NCBI GenBank assembly: GCA_033439295.1
Contig: JAVTLE010000001.1
Location: 496,001 to 560,000, forward strand
DNA from: Deuterostichococcus epilithicus
Lineage: Eukaryota > Chlorophyta > Trebouxiophyceae > Prasiolales > Stichococcaceae
DNA length: 64,000 nt
Reading direction: 5' to 3'
Part shown: positions 53,757-64,000 of the stretch, in pieces
How positions within the stretch are numbered: the stretch's first letter is position 1
Layout of the letters: each line of letters begins with the position of its first letter
Position numbers and translations under genes: made by a program
The notes under the pieces: generated by a model
Told to the model about the DNA's origin: nothing
What the model saw: the letters and a program-made list of their open reading frames with translations, nothing else
Databases searched by the model: none

Positions 53757-56700
53757 TCACTGCGCCAGGCTGGTGGGCGGCGAGGACCAGGCCTCCCACT
53801 GGCGCTGCTCTGCGGTCTTACGCTTGGGCGCCGCCGCCGGGCTGGACTCCGGCGTCACCGCCAGCAGCTGCTTCTTGGCTGCAGGGGGCACACAGGGGCA
53901 GCATCAACTCTACCAGCGCAGGAGGGCATGGTACACAACGCCTGCCGGCACGGCTAATGGGTATGGCAGTGTCGCCCCTCGAAACGAGATTTGTTGTTCC
54001 CTTTATGCAACGTTGCCATTGCAGGACTGCCTAGGTGAACCCATGTGTTGGGTTCCTCGCAGCCATACTCCTTAACAGCGGGGCAGCAAGGAGCCGGCTC
54101 AGTTGCCATGCAGGACTGCCCAGGCGAAACCAACTATTGGGTCCCTTGGAAACCCCGAGCCATTACAAGCTACACATCCTCGCTGGCCTCGAGTCTAGCA
54201 CTTGGCTTGCGCAACTGCGTTTTAGTGCGACTGCACCAGATTCGAAAGCGCAAGCGCGCGTTTCCGCACGCGCAGCCTTGGGATAGCAACTTCGACGGCC
54301 TGTCACGCCTCGCAGGCAGTGCCGCAAGTCGAGACCCACAAGCGATGATGCCGCAGGCGAGCGCACGGGCGAAATCCGGAGCACCGCCATTGCAACTGCC
54401 AGTGTTGGAAGAACAAGGACATGCAAGTTCGAGGATCAGCAAAGCGGCAGGTTGCGAAGCGTTGAGGACTGCGCACGCTGGAAGGCGGCCGCCTCGTTCA
54501 TTATCAGCGCCTCCAGTGTCGCCGGGCTCACCGGCTGCGACGTCGGCACCTGGCGCCCACTTCAGCCATGTCAGAGCGGGTCGCCTTGTTGTGGTCTGAT
54601 TCGCTTGGGAAAGCTGTGCGGACAGAAGTTGACTGATTCACGTGCAAAGGAGTGCTGTGCGGTCAGCCAAGGCAGTGGAGGCAGGCAGCCCACCGGCGAT
54701 GCCGCCATCCTCAACCGTTTGCGACCCGCAAACAGGGTGTTGTGTGCATCGGTGTATAGCCTCTGACCTGGCGCGGCTCCAAGTCCACGGGCGGCTGCGG
54801 CGGCAAGCGGGCGGCCGGCTGCGCACGGCTGCGCCCCGCCACTGCCGGGATGCGGGAGCAGCCTGCGCCGGCGGGACGCGCGGGCCGTGCCGCCGCTGCC
54901 CCAGCGCCTGACACANGGGGCGCAGCCGCCGCGCCCGGTGCCGCTGACGCACGACCGCCTCCCCCCCCGCGGGNNGCCGCCGGCCGCCCTGCGCCGCCCG
55001 GCGACGCCGCGGCCGCCGGCGGACGGTGCCCGCAGCGTCGGCCGGGGCGCTGCATGCTGTGGCGCAACGGCGTTGCAATGTCCTGCCGTCTTTTTGACAG
55101 ACGGCCGCCTGCCGGCGACCGGCTTAGCCGGCGGCTCCCGCCCAAGTGCCGCTGCATGGTTGGCCGCCGGCAGTGGCATCACCACTGCCGGCTGCCGGGC
55201 GCCGGCGCTGCTGCGGCCTGCCTGCCGCGCGGCCGGCGACGGGCGAGGGATGCGCGACGCCTGTTGCGCAGGTGCTGCAACAGGCCTCAGGCCTGGGGTC
55301 GCGTCGCTGGAGGATAGCGGCAGGGCGGGCCGGATGGGCGCGCGAGACGGTAGCGCCATTGTTCTGCCGTCAGGCGCCGCAGCGCCTGCCGAGGTCGGCG
55401 CATGAGAGCCGGCGGCTGAGGTCGGCCTGCCGGCAGGCGAGGCCGCCACGACAGGTGGCCTGGTGGCGGCCGGCTTGCGGCCCGGCGTGCCACGCTGCTG
55501 GCCCGCCGGCAGACGAGCCGCATTCGCGAGCCGCTGCGTGGCATCGTGCAGCAGCGACTGCTCCTGCGGCTGCAGCCGCGGCGGCTGCTGCTGCGGTTGC
55601 CCCGCCGGCGGCTGTGCCAGCTGGGTTGTTGCCGGAGGCGGCGCAGCCTTGTGTCCGCGCGGCTGTCCTGGCCTCGGCAGTACCTGCTGCCGCCGTGGGC
55701 TGCGGTGGGGGCCAGCGGTCGTGCTGGTGCTGGTGCCGCGCAAGCCGTGCTGCCCGCTGGACGCAGCCTTGGGCGTGCCATCAGTCTGCTGCTGCCGCCG
55801 GTGCCACTGCTGCGGCGGCGTTGCGTCCCTCTCCGGCGTGCTGAGGGCCGCCAGCTCTGCGGCGTCAAGCAGCCCTGGGCTGTGCTGTGCCTCCGCATCG
55901 AGGTGCGCGCCTGCCATGATGCTGCTGCGCAGAGCCGCCTGCGCTGGAGACAGCCGCCCTGAGCTCCGAGGCATGCCTGCGCCGGCTGCGGCTGCGGCGC
56001 CCCGCCCCGCAGGCAGCCCCTGCGGCGGCCGTGGCGGCGTGCACAGCGCAGAGAGTTCTGCAGCGTCTAGCAGCCCCGGGCTGCGACGCACCTGGATAGA
56101 GCAGCCAGGCTGTCACCGATATAGTCCTTTTGGAGTCTTTACTGATAACTTGCTGCAAGAACACGCTCACAGCAGCTCGGGCATTCGAATGTGCTTCGGC
56201 ACCAGCATCGCCGGGGTCAGCTTTTCTCCCAGACCCTGGCCCGAGAGATGCTCGTGAGTTGCAAGCCCACCGGCCGGCCGCTGTGTGTCCCGATACCTTG
56301 TTGCCATGCAGTCCACCTCGATCATCGCACCTCGGAGTCGAAGTGGCGCCCAGCCACAATACTGGACTGCATCGCCGCCACCGTGGGGCTGCGCGGCGGC
56401 GTTTGCGGCGCGCACCAACCTGCTGCAGATGTCCGAGACGCTGATGCCGCAGTGTCGATAACCGATGGCAGTGCGTGCTGTTCAGCTTGCGGGCTGCCGC
56501 CTCCCTGGCCGCCAGGGCTTGAGTTCGCCCTTTGCGCGGACTCTGGCAGCTGGGCGTCTGACGGCGTGGGCGCCGCCGCCACACCCGGAAGCGTCGGCGA
56601 GCTGCACGTATCAGGTCTGTCGACGTTGCCGCCGGCCCCTGCCGCATCAGACGCTGACGATGCAGTCCCTTCGGCCGCTGCTGGCTCCGCGCAGGCCGGC

Positions 56701-57693
56701 GCTGGAGGCAGCTCTGGCGAGTCGCAGCGCTCAGGCGGGCTGAAACCTGCTACCGCAGCCACAGCTGCTGGGGAGGTGGCCGTCAGCGGTATCTGTGACT
56801 GCGGCAGAGCTGCGCCGCTATCACTGTCGCTGCGGCTTCCTGCAGCTGCCGGCGCCACCTGCTGCGGGAAGAGGAGGCCAGCCGGCAAGCTGGGCAGCTC
56901 CAGCAGGCAACCTGCACCAGGGCTGTCGCCTGGAAACTCAGCCACGCTGCCCAGCTGCGGCAGCAGCTCACTGCATGCAGGCAGTCCGGGTAGCTGGTGG
57001 CGTTCGGGACATGCCTGGGCAGCCGCTGGAGCCTGTGGCGACAGTGACGACGCCCGCTGCTCAGCGGCCGACCACTCCGCATGTGGCGGCTGCTGCTGCT
57101 GCTGCCGCTGCCGTTGCCGCTGCTGCTGCTGCTGCTGCTGCTGCTCGGATGGCGCCCCGCCGAACGGCTGCCTGAATTTAAACTGGCGGGCGGCCTTGGA
57201 AGGCGACTGTGCAGCGCGCACCCTGCTTGCCGCCGCGGTGCCAAGAATTGTCGGCGACAACAGGTCGTCGCTCTCGTCCAGCAGCGACAGGTCGGCGCCG
57301 TTGGTTATCATGAAGGAAAGCGGAGGCGAGTGCGGCTGCTCTGCTTCCAGGTCATCCATGCTGCTGCTGGTGCCTGCGGTGAGCAAGCCGGTCCAGTCAC
57401 CTTCAGGTGTATCGACACAAAAGCGTGCAGTAATGATGCGGCCTTGTTACAGGGAACAAGAGTACAGAGCACGGAGAGGATGATGCGGGGACTGCGCCTG
57501 CAGGCTCACTGCTAGGGTCGTTTCGGCGATTGAGCTCTCTCACGGTGCAGCGTTGCGCTGGGGCCGCGATCTGAAGCAAGGTGTCGGGTGATATGTAAAC
57601 AGGAAGCGACACTGGACTTGACCGTGCAGACTGGACCGAAGCAGCCCGAGATGTGCGCAGCTGTCGCGAATAAACTTTAAAGGATTGCGTCAT
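53757..57693 (-). CDS. Unrecognised low-complexity protein with an internal duplicated motif
   Basis: A long minus-strand gene, family not recognised. Candidate start ATG 57693 (MTQSFKVYSRQLRTSRAASV); an internal start at 57359 (MDDLEAEQPHSPPLSFM) is also possible. The main exon runs from about 57380 to 56331: acidic/Ser (ADLSLLDESDDLLSP), poly-Gln ([20 protein letters not shown]), then Pro/Ser/Ala-rich, ending SSIVAGRHFDSE. The next exon starts at 56093 (VRRSPGLLDAAELSALCTPP) and repeats the motif (SSIMAGAHLDAEAQHSPGLL, DAAELAALSTP). It continues Pro/Ala/Gln-rich through N bases at 54974-54975 and 54916, where the frame shifts, so the sequence there is unreliable. Downstream exons are probable: VPTSQPVSPATLEALIMNEA (about 54470-54560) and a last one with KKQLLAVTPESSPAAAPKRK ending PTSLAQ (TGA 53759-53757). 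The many SP/TP sites would suit kinase regulation, but no function is proposed. Confidence 0.5.
54916..54975. other. Ambiguous bases inside a coding region
   Basis: N at 54916 and NN at 54974-54975 fall in a GC-rich coding stretch. The protein-like frame changes across them, so small indels are likely in the assembly. Confidence 0.6.
57082..57150 (-). repeat. CTG/CAG run, poly-Gln in the low-complexity protein
   Basis: CTG repeats with CGT and CCG interruptions, read on the minus strand as Gln with scattered Arg. Confidence 0.7.
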
Positions 57694-57882
57694 TGTAGGG
57701 TTTTGCAGGCCGGGGCCAGCTGCGCTTGGTTTGCAAGACACTTTTCAGCATTTTGTCCAAATACGTCGTCTCACGTCGTTTTCAGAAACGTCGAGCTGCC
57801 TACCACGTGCGGGCTGCATGATTTGCTGCTTCACTCGGAGGCTTCGAAACCATTGACGTGTTTGAAGCTAAACGACGCAAAG
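57694..57882. promoter_or_regulatory. Short divergent promoter, low-complexity gene / MnmA
   Basis: Only 189 bp separate two divergent ATGs, if both start choices are right. AACCCTA, a partial telo-box, reads on the minus strand just upstream of the 57693 start. Confidence 0.4.
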
Positions 57883-60800
57883 ATGCTGTTACGCCAGCAT
57901 TTTGTCAGGTCTGACGTGTGCCAATCCGCCGTGGCCGTCAGCGCCGCCCCCCACAGTCCGGCATTCAGGCTGTGCAGGCAGCGGCCTCTGAGCCGGGCAG
58001 CCACGGCGGCGCACAGCCAGCAGACCAGCCAGCAGACAGCAGCGCAGCATGTCGAGACTGCTGATGGATCCACGACTCAATCTTGGCAGCAGCTGCTGCA
58101 GGGTGCACAGCCGCACACTCCCGCTGCAGATCCGGCAGAGGCGGAGTCTGCTGCAGGGTGGCACGTCCCGCCGCAGCTGTGGCAGGAACACCCGACGCTT
58201 CTCAGCGGGTGCAGGACCACAATCGTTGTACCCTCAACGACGCGAACACGCACCGAACACACGCCGCAGCCTTGAATGAACCATAAATGTGATGTGCTCA
58301 TTTTCACTCCACGCGCGCATGAACGAACTCCACTGGTGCACAACTACTTCGCATGTGCGGAAGCTCTCATAGTGCAGATTGCTACACATGCCTCAGGTGT
58401 GAGAGGGATCGTGCGCCGCTGCGGGTTGCTGTGCTGCTGAGCGGGGGCGTCGACAGCAGCGTTGCGCTGCGGCTGGCTCAGGTGGGCTGTTGGACGTCTG
58501 CGCCTGATGTATCCTGGACGCGCTCGATCTACCGAGGTCCATCGAATGACGGCCACCCTGTCATCTCAGTGGAGCGCAGTGTGGGCCCGTCATAGTGTCT
58601 GTGGCAGTCAAACTACGAATCACAGCGGCGGCCGCCGGCGTGGGCGCCGCCAGGCCCGCGTCGACGCCCCTGCCGCGGCGCCGCCAAGACCTCAGCTTCG
58701 ACATACATCTCTGCAAGCCGCTGCCCACAACAGGCAGCCATTCTGATTGGCAACGCCGCCGCGGCGGCAGTGAACTGGAACCTCTCAAATTGCCGCGGCC
58801 GTTGCCGCAAAGTTTAAGCTGGTTCCAGTTGATTGCCGCCGCGACGGCGTAGCTGAATCAATGGCTGCCCGCAGTGGGTGGCAGCTTGGAGACGTATTCC
58901 GGAGCTGTTGGCTTGGCGACGCCGCAGCAGGGGCGTTGGCCCAGGTCCGGCAGCGCATTGCGGCGGCCGCTGCTGCAAAATAGGCCACACCAGGCGGCAG
59001 CGGTCACTTGACCATTCAGCAGCGGTCACCAATCCAGCCCGGCTGCCGCTGTCGGCTCCTGTCTGCCGACTGCTTCTGCCGGCCGGCAGCATGCCCTAAG
59101 GTGCTAATGGGCTGACGATGCTGTCAGCAGAGCTCGCCAGCGCTCACCTATGAGGCGTGCTATGCAGGCGGTGGTCTTGTGAGGGGATGGCTCCACCGAA
59201 GCTCATCGTTGCGATGTCACTGTGCAGGCGGCGGGGCACGACGTGACGGCGTTTTACCTCCAGATATGGTTCCAGGACGACTTCCGAAACTTCTGGGGCG
59301 CCTGCCCCTGGGAGGAGGATCTGGAGTTCTGCCGCCAGGTAACAAGCTGCCGACACGTGCCCCCGACTGATCAAGTCGCATTGTTTGCGCAAGCGTGCAG
59401 TCGCGCAGGGGCTTCAGGTCGGTCGCATGGCACGCTGCGGCATCCTGCCAAGCGCCCATCTGCCTGCCGCGCAGTCGCACTCACAGGCAGCACTGCCGGC
59501 AACCTCCCTGTGCACGGCGTGTGCCGCCTTCGCCCACCCACCGCCAGTGTGCGACCGCATAGGTGTGCGAGCATGCGCCCCGCCAGCCGACCGTCAGGTG
59601 TGTTGACATGCAGGTCTGTAATCAGGCGGGCGTGGCACTGGAGGTGGTGCACCTGACGGATGCCTACTGGGAGCGTGTGGTGGCGCACAGCATCGCCGAG
59701 ATGAAGGCGGGGCGCACGCCCAACCCGGACGTGCTGTGCAACTCCAGGCGAGTGTATTCATGCAGCACCTGCAAGTGGCGACACACTGCGGAGGTATCGC
59801 CTAACCCCCATGCCCGCCGCCCGTGACCGTGCCCTTGTAACTCATGGTCCAGATGAGCCGGGATATAACCTGTTGTTTTTGGTGGTGTCAAACCGTCCGG
59901 CGGGGGGTCACCGGCCGCGCCTGCCATGCGGCCCATGCAGCAGCCATCAGCCTGTTAGAACAGGGCGCCTTTCTGCTCGGCTCAGGAACATCAAAACTCT
60001 TTGCTCGGACTGGCAGGGTCAAGTTTGGCGCATTCCTGGAGCACTTGGAGGGCGGGTACGCGGGCTGCTTTGACCGCGTCGCCTCGGGCCACTATGCCGC
60101 GGTCGACCATAGCTCAGATGGCGAAGCGACGCTTTGCACCACGGGTGACGCTGTCAAGGACCAGACCTACTTCCTGGCACATCTGACACAGGTAAGTCTT
60201 CCATACACTGCGCTTGCCTTCTCTTCTGTGAAGCTTGCCGTCGTGAAGGACCTTATCAACTAATAGACACACCTGTTGACGTACCTGTTATGCGTCAGAC
60301 GATCCAACTTGTCACTGTGTCAATCATCACTGCACACCCAGGAGTGGTTGCGGAATCGTTTAACCTTCTGGCTGCTGCAGAGCTTTGGCGTCGTGTGAGC
60401 CAGCTGGTAGTTGCGGGCAGCTGCATGCTGCATGCGGCAGGCGCAGCGTTTTGAATAAATGCTGCCATCCGAAGATCTTGTCCCGTCCAAACTCAGGCGC
60501 AGCTGGCTCGGACGATGTTCCCGCTGGCGCCGCTGACCAAGGCGGGCGTGCGCGCGCTGGCTGCGGCGGCGGGGCTGCCGACACAGGCGCGGCGCGATAG
60601 CCAGGGCATCTGCTTCCTGGGCAAGGTTGGTATTTGACAAGAAGCGTCCTGCATGTGACGTATTGTGGCTGCAGCATAGTTTTGGGTCGCAGCGGCCAAG
60701 CTGCCACCACAGGGGCGCCGTGATGGCCCTGCCACCCACTTCCTTGGCAAGGCGTCGGGGCTGCTGGAAGCAACGGAAGGGTGCCCCCGCGTCAGCGGCA

Positions 60801-62501
60801 ACAGTGCAGCTGTGACGGCAGCAGTAGGGCGATGGGAGCTGGCACTCGTAAGGCTAGAACAGCCATGCAGCAACCTCAGCAGGGTTGCTGGCGCGACGAA
60901 GCTGGCGCGGCTTCTGCTGCAGGAAGTGCAGCTCCTGGGTCTACAGTAACCCGCTCAAGCGGTGCTCGGCCATGGTTGAGGCTGCTGGACGGCAAAATTC
61001 ATCGCCCCTGCAGCTCTGGGGAGCTAACCACGGAGAGTTTGGTGGGCGTGCACCAGGGCTCTGGCCGCTTGCAGGGGCATCCCCTCACAGTCATGCAAAT
61101 CAGGTACAGAGCGCACGTTTTTGTGTCACGCATCGCAGGTGCAGCACTCGGAGTTTGTGCGGGAGCACTTGGGCACATGGCCGGGCCCGCTGATCGAGGA
61201 GGACACCAACCAGATCGTCGGCTTCCACGAAGGTGAGCGATGTCGGCAGACATTTCGGATTGCCCGTGCCACCCTGTCTTGCGCACTGTGTAAATGCTGT
61301 GAATGCAGTGAACTGGCGCCTGCATGCGCCGCCTGTGAGGCCCCACTTTCTGCATCGTCGCTAGGTCTAGGCAGTCAGGCAGGGCCTGCCTGCACGACCA
61401 TTTGGTGAAAGCTGCTCCCGGCTGAGGATAGAGTGCCTTCTCAAATTCACAGGGTTCTCATTGCACACTGATCAGCAGCCCGAGAGCATGCACAGACTAT
61501 CACCGCTTGTCCAGCTCACGGCTCTTCGCCCTGCCCCTCTCCCTGCAGGCTTTTGGTTCCACACCATTGGGCAGCGCAAGGGCGTGCCGCTGTCGGGCGG
61601 CCCCTGGTACGTCGTCCGCAAGGACATCGCCGCCAACGCCGTCTACATCTCCCGCGAGTACAATACTGCGGAGCGCCTGCGCAACGGCTTCAGGTGTGGG
61701 CCGTTTTTGGAAATAACTATTTGGTCTTACTCCTGTGTATCTTCCCGCACATCGTAATCGCTGTAGATTCGGTCTACACCTCCCGCAAGCACATCGTCCC
61801 GGACCGCCTGCAAGACGGCTTCAGGTGGAGATGCTTCGGCCCTTCCCGCCACTATTTTGATGTTGTGAGGGAAGGCGGCAGTCGTCGGATCTGCGCTCCT
61901 CTGAGGCGGGGCTCCCGGGGCTGCTGCACCTCAGAGGTTTGATGGTGGCACCATTCCTACAGACTCCTACTTGCGAGGCACTAGGATGCCGAGCCGTGCA
62001 AGCCGCACATGCCCAGCCCAGCCTGATTTGCATGGTTGCCCAGTCGCGCCTTCTGATCCACGCAGGTGCGGGCCATTCAACTGGCTGAGCGGCGCGCAGC
62101 CGCACCCCTGGCGACTGACACGGTGCAAGGTGCGCCACGGGCCCGAGTCCTACGGCTGCTGCGTGCGCTTTGACGATGGCGACAGCGGCCGCGGCGGCGG
62201 CCACTGCGCTAGGAGCGGCAGCGTTGAGAGCAGTGGTGGCGATGGCGGCAGCGCGGCCTCCAGCAGCACCAGCGGTTCGCCGGCGGCCAGCAGCCCCCAG
62301 GCTGCCATTCGTCTTGGCGGCCGGGCCTGTGCCAAAGCGGGTTCCACACCTGCTGATGCCGTCAGCGCGGTGGTGACGCTGGACGGCCAGGATCAGGGTT
62401 TGGCGCCCGGCCAGTATGCGGTGTTCTATGACGGCGACGTGTGCCTTGGGTCGGCCGTCATCCAGGAGGCGCTCACGCTGCTGCATGGCCTCCCGCCATG
62501 A
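57883..62501 (+). CDS. MTU1: tRNA-specific 2-thiouridylase MnmA/TRMU, organellar
   Basis: Adds sulfur to U34 of Lys, Glu and Gln tRNAs in organelles. Nine exons are phase-consistent: 57883 to about 58208, 58397-58481, 59228-59338, 59614-59747, 60017-60191, 60497-60625, 61139-61232, 61549-61693, 62066-62501. Exon 1 is a Ser/Ala/Gln-rich leader (MLLRQHFVRSDVCQSAVAVS). Exon 2 holds the PP-loop (RVAVLLSGGVDSSVALRLAQ). Later come AAGHDVTAFYLQIWFQDDF, the catalytic Cys in TPNPDVLCNSR, FDRVASGHYAAV, KDQTYFLAHLTQ, the second catalytic Cys in RRDSQGICFLGK, FHTIGQRKGVPLSGGPWYVV, CGPFNWLSGAQP and the end GQYAVFYDGDVCLGSAVIQE. The C-terminal barrel has a Gly/Ser-rich insertion of about 65 residues after CCVRFDDGD. 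The donor of intron 4 is GC (TCCAG|GCGAGT). Intron 2 contains a long foldback, and intron 8 contains an echo of exon 8. Confidence 0.94.
58624..58977. repeat. About 350-bp imperfect foldback (long hairpin) in MnmA intron 2
   Basis: The left arm (58624-58799) pairs with the reverse complement of the right arm (58801-58977) with almost no loop. Matching blocks in order from the outside are GCGGCCGCC, ACGCCCCTG(C/T)(C/T)GCGGCG, CGCCAAG, GGCAGCCATT, CGCGGCGGCA and, near the centre, AACTGGAACC with GGTTCCAGTT. Mismatches and small bulges occur along the stem. Confidence 0.85.
61641..61830 (+). repeat. Echo of the 3' edge of MnmA exon 8
   Basis: The exon end and donor at 61641-61700 (VYISREYNTAERLRNGFR) recur at 61771-61830 (VYTSRKHIVPDRLQDGFR), again followed by a GT (TTCAG|GTGG). 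Spacing is 130 bp. Confidence 0.85.
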
Positions 62502-62826
62502 TTCGCCAAGTCGTGCTGTTGCTGCAGATGGTTTCGGCAGCCTCATGAACGTCAGATGATCGCTGCATTGTCTGATGGCCAAGGACCGAAGGATGCTGCA
62601 GCAATGACACGACTGCAAGCGTTGAATGTCAGGTCAAAGGCCAAGGTCGCCACTGCAAGTCTCTCATGTCCCTACATCTGAACGTCGTACACAATGATTC
62701 ACTGGACATCAAGCATAGGTGTCATCAAATCTCGCAACTCTCAAACGCTCATTCAATAATCAAGCTGAGTGACCTGCACCTGCCCGAAGCTAATGAGCAT
62801 CCAGGCACGAGCTGTTTCACGCCTAG
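62502..62826. other. Tail-to-tail intergenic region
   Basis: 325 bp lie between the MnmA and thiazole kinase stop codons. No coding exon or poly(A) motif is recognised. Confidence 0.4.
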
Positions 62827-64000
62827 TCAGCTGTCCTCTGCCACCTTGAAATTGGCAAGCCTAGTGGCGCCCTGCTTTCGGATCCCTGCTGCCAGCCAGT
62901 CGATCATGCCGGACCTGCAGTATTGCCACCCACATGACCATGATGTCGAACCCACAAACCTCGAACATCACCACATCACAAGGGGGCCCTATTCATGCGT
63001 TTTGACAAAAAAAAGCCCTGCCATGCAATGCTGTCTGAAAGGCAACTCTTGCCAGCTGCTGGCAAGCAGAAGATCGAGCAACGCCTTACCTCATGGTGGC
63101 AGGCCCGGCATCGCCGCCGCAGCTCTCTGCAGAGGCCCTGCAGCAAGAGTCATTGCCAATCTTTCATGCAAAGACCATGACTCACCCGGACGCTCAAGGG
63201 GCGGGAGGCAAGCGAGGCTAGCAGGCGCCCGTATTTCAGTCGCTCTGGCAGGGTTTTGCTGGATGCGCACCCGTATATCGCCATGGCGTGCGCGACCGCC
63301 AGCAGAGGGTCCGGCGCTTCCGCTGCCAGGAATGCCGCCATGATGGCCGTCAGTGTGCAGCCGGTCGCGGTGATCAGCTGCATCGTGGGGTGGCCATTGG
63401 CCACCCTACAGACGCGGTGCCCGTCAGTGACCTGCAGCACAGATGCGGCAGGCATGTGTTCTGACAGGAACGGTGCACACGACTCACATGGTGCTGCTGC
63501 CGGGGACATGCGTGTGCACACTATCTTGAGCCGGCCTGACGGAACATGGTGGAAGGCTGTCAAAGCGCCACAGCCTTCCTCCTGGTACCTCTGCCCTCCC
63601 CGCGCCCTCCGTGGCAGGTCGCGAGAGTGCCCAGTGCACGACCTCGTCGTGGCTCTGCCTCTGCGTCCGGATGCAAGGCATGCTCCTGAACCGGCTGCTG
63701 AGACAGCCATGGCAAGTGGGCCCCGTACCAGGTCTGTTGCGCCTGAGATGGCCACGATGCAGCCCTGCTGCCGCGCCAGCTGCTTGCTGGCCTCCAGCGC
63801 CGCCTCCGGGCTCACCGTGCTGTCCGTACCGCGGCCGCCGGCGCCAGCGGAGCCGGCCACCGTGAGCACCTCCGACGCGTTGCCGCGTATGAGCGCCGGC
63901 TTGAGGGCCAGCAGCTCCAAGACTGCCTACATCATCGAGGTCTTCGGAACTGTGAAGGTTTCGGGCGGCTACAGGCTTGGATACGGCCATCCATTGCATG
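62827..64000 (-). CDS. thiM: Hydroxyethylthiazole kinase, 3' exons (5' part beyond the window)
   Basis: Ribokinase-like enzyme of thiamine salvage that phosphorylates 4-methyl-5-(2-hydroxyethyl)thiazole. Visible exons in transcript order: 63922-63729 ([51 protein letters not shown]), 63431-63271 ([52 protein letters not shown]), 63137-63090 ([15 protein letters not shown]) and 62914-62827 ([20 protein letters not shown], ending KVAEDS and TGA). Diagnostic blocks are [22 protein letters not shown] and the catalytic TATGC. The phases of all joins agree. Bases 63923-64000 look like intron. The N-terminal third of the protein, with the substrate-binding Met/Asp region, is outside the window. Confidence 0.92.

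Noticed and set aside
1-64000. CRISPR arrays, operons, tRNA or rRNA genes, intact transposons
   Set aside because: None was seen. The spliced eukaryotic genes rule out a prokaryotic reading, and no reverse transcriptase or transposase motifs were found in either strand.

Overview
The window is nuclear DNA of a GC-rich, intron-dense green alga. A Chlorella-like trebouxiophyte is the best guess. This rests on plant-type protein families (plant-style PP2C, plant CHMP1, GH35 beta-galactosidase, S19 with a telo-box promoter), organelle-targeting leaders, short phase-consistent introns, Ala/Gly/Gln-rich linkers and CAG/CTG runs. The species is inferred, not proven. Single or double N bases (14700, 52470, 54916, 54974-54975) mark assembly weak points.

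Layout, left to right: the last exon of an unknown gene (+); mitochondrial serine hydroxymethyltransferase (-, 13 exons); organellar GrpE (+, 9 exons); ESCRT-III CHMP1 (-); a PP2C phosphatase (-); a 92-residue probable complex I subunit (+); organellar IF-3 (-); the twin-CX9C protein COX23/CHCHD7 (-); a GH35 beta-galactosidase (-) whose 3.8 kb intron holds two whole genes, a second CHMP1 (-) and a TPR protein (+); an mTERF-like protein (+); ribosomal protein S19 (-); a Tudor-like domain protein (+); a GT92 glycosyltransferase (+); an unrecognised low-complexity protein (-); tRNA 2-thiouridylase MnmA/TRMU (+); and the 3' part of hydroxyethylthiazole kinase (-). Most neighbours are head-to-head or tail-to-tail with a few hundred bases between them. 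There is no operon; the genes serve unrelated housekeeping roles, with a bias to organelle function (SHMT, GrpE, IF-3, COX23, the complex I protein, MnmA).

The most unusual signal is gene structure. In at least eight genes, the edge of an exon together with its splice site is repeated, once or several times, in the adjoining intron. Acceptor-side edges are copied upstream and donor-side edges downstream, at a spacing of about 60-150 bp, and copies farther from the exon are generally more diverged (exon-edge 'echoes'). Introns with GC-AG borders are also frequent: at least seven are supported by reading frame and homology. A nearly perfect-symmetry foldback of about 350 bp lies in the first half of the MnmA gene.

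Coordinates of spliced genes run from start codon to stop codon and include introns. Exon borders were inferred by eye from frame, splice consensus and family conservation, without transcript data.
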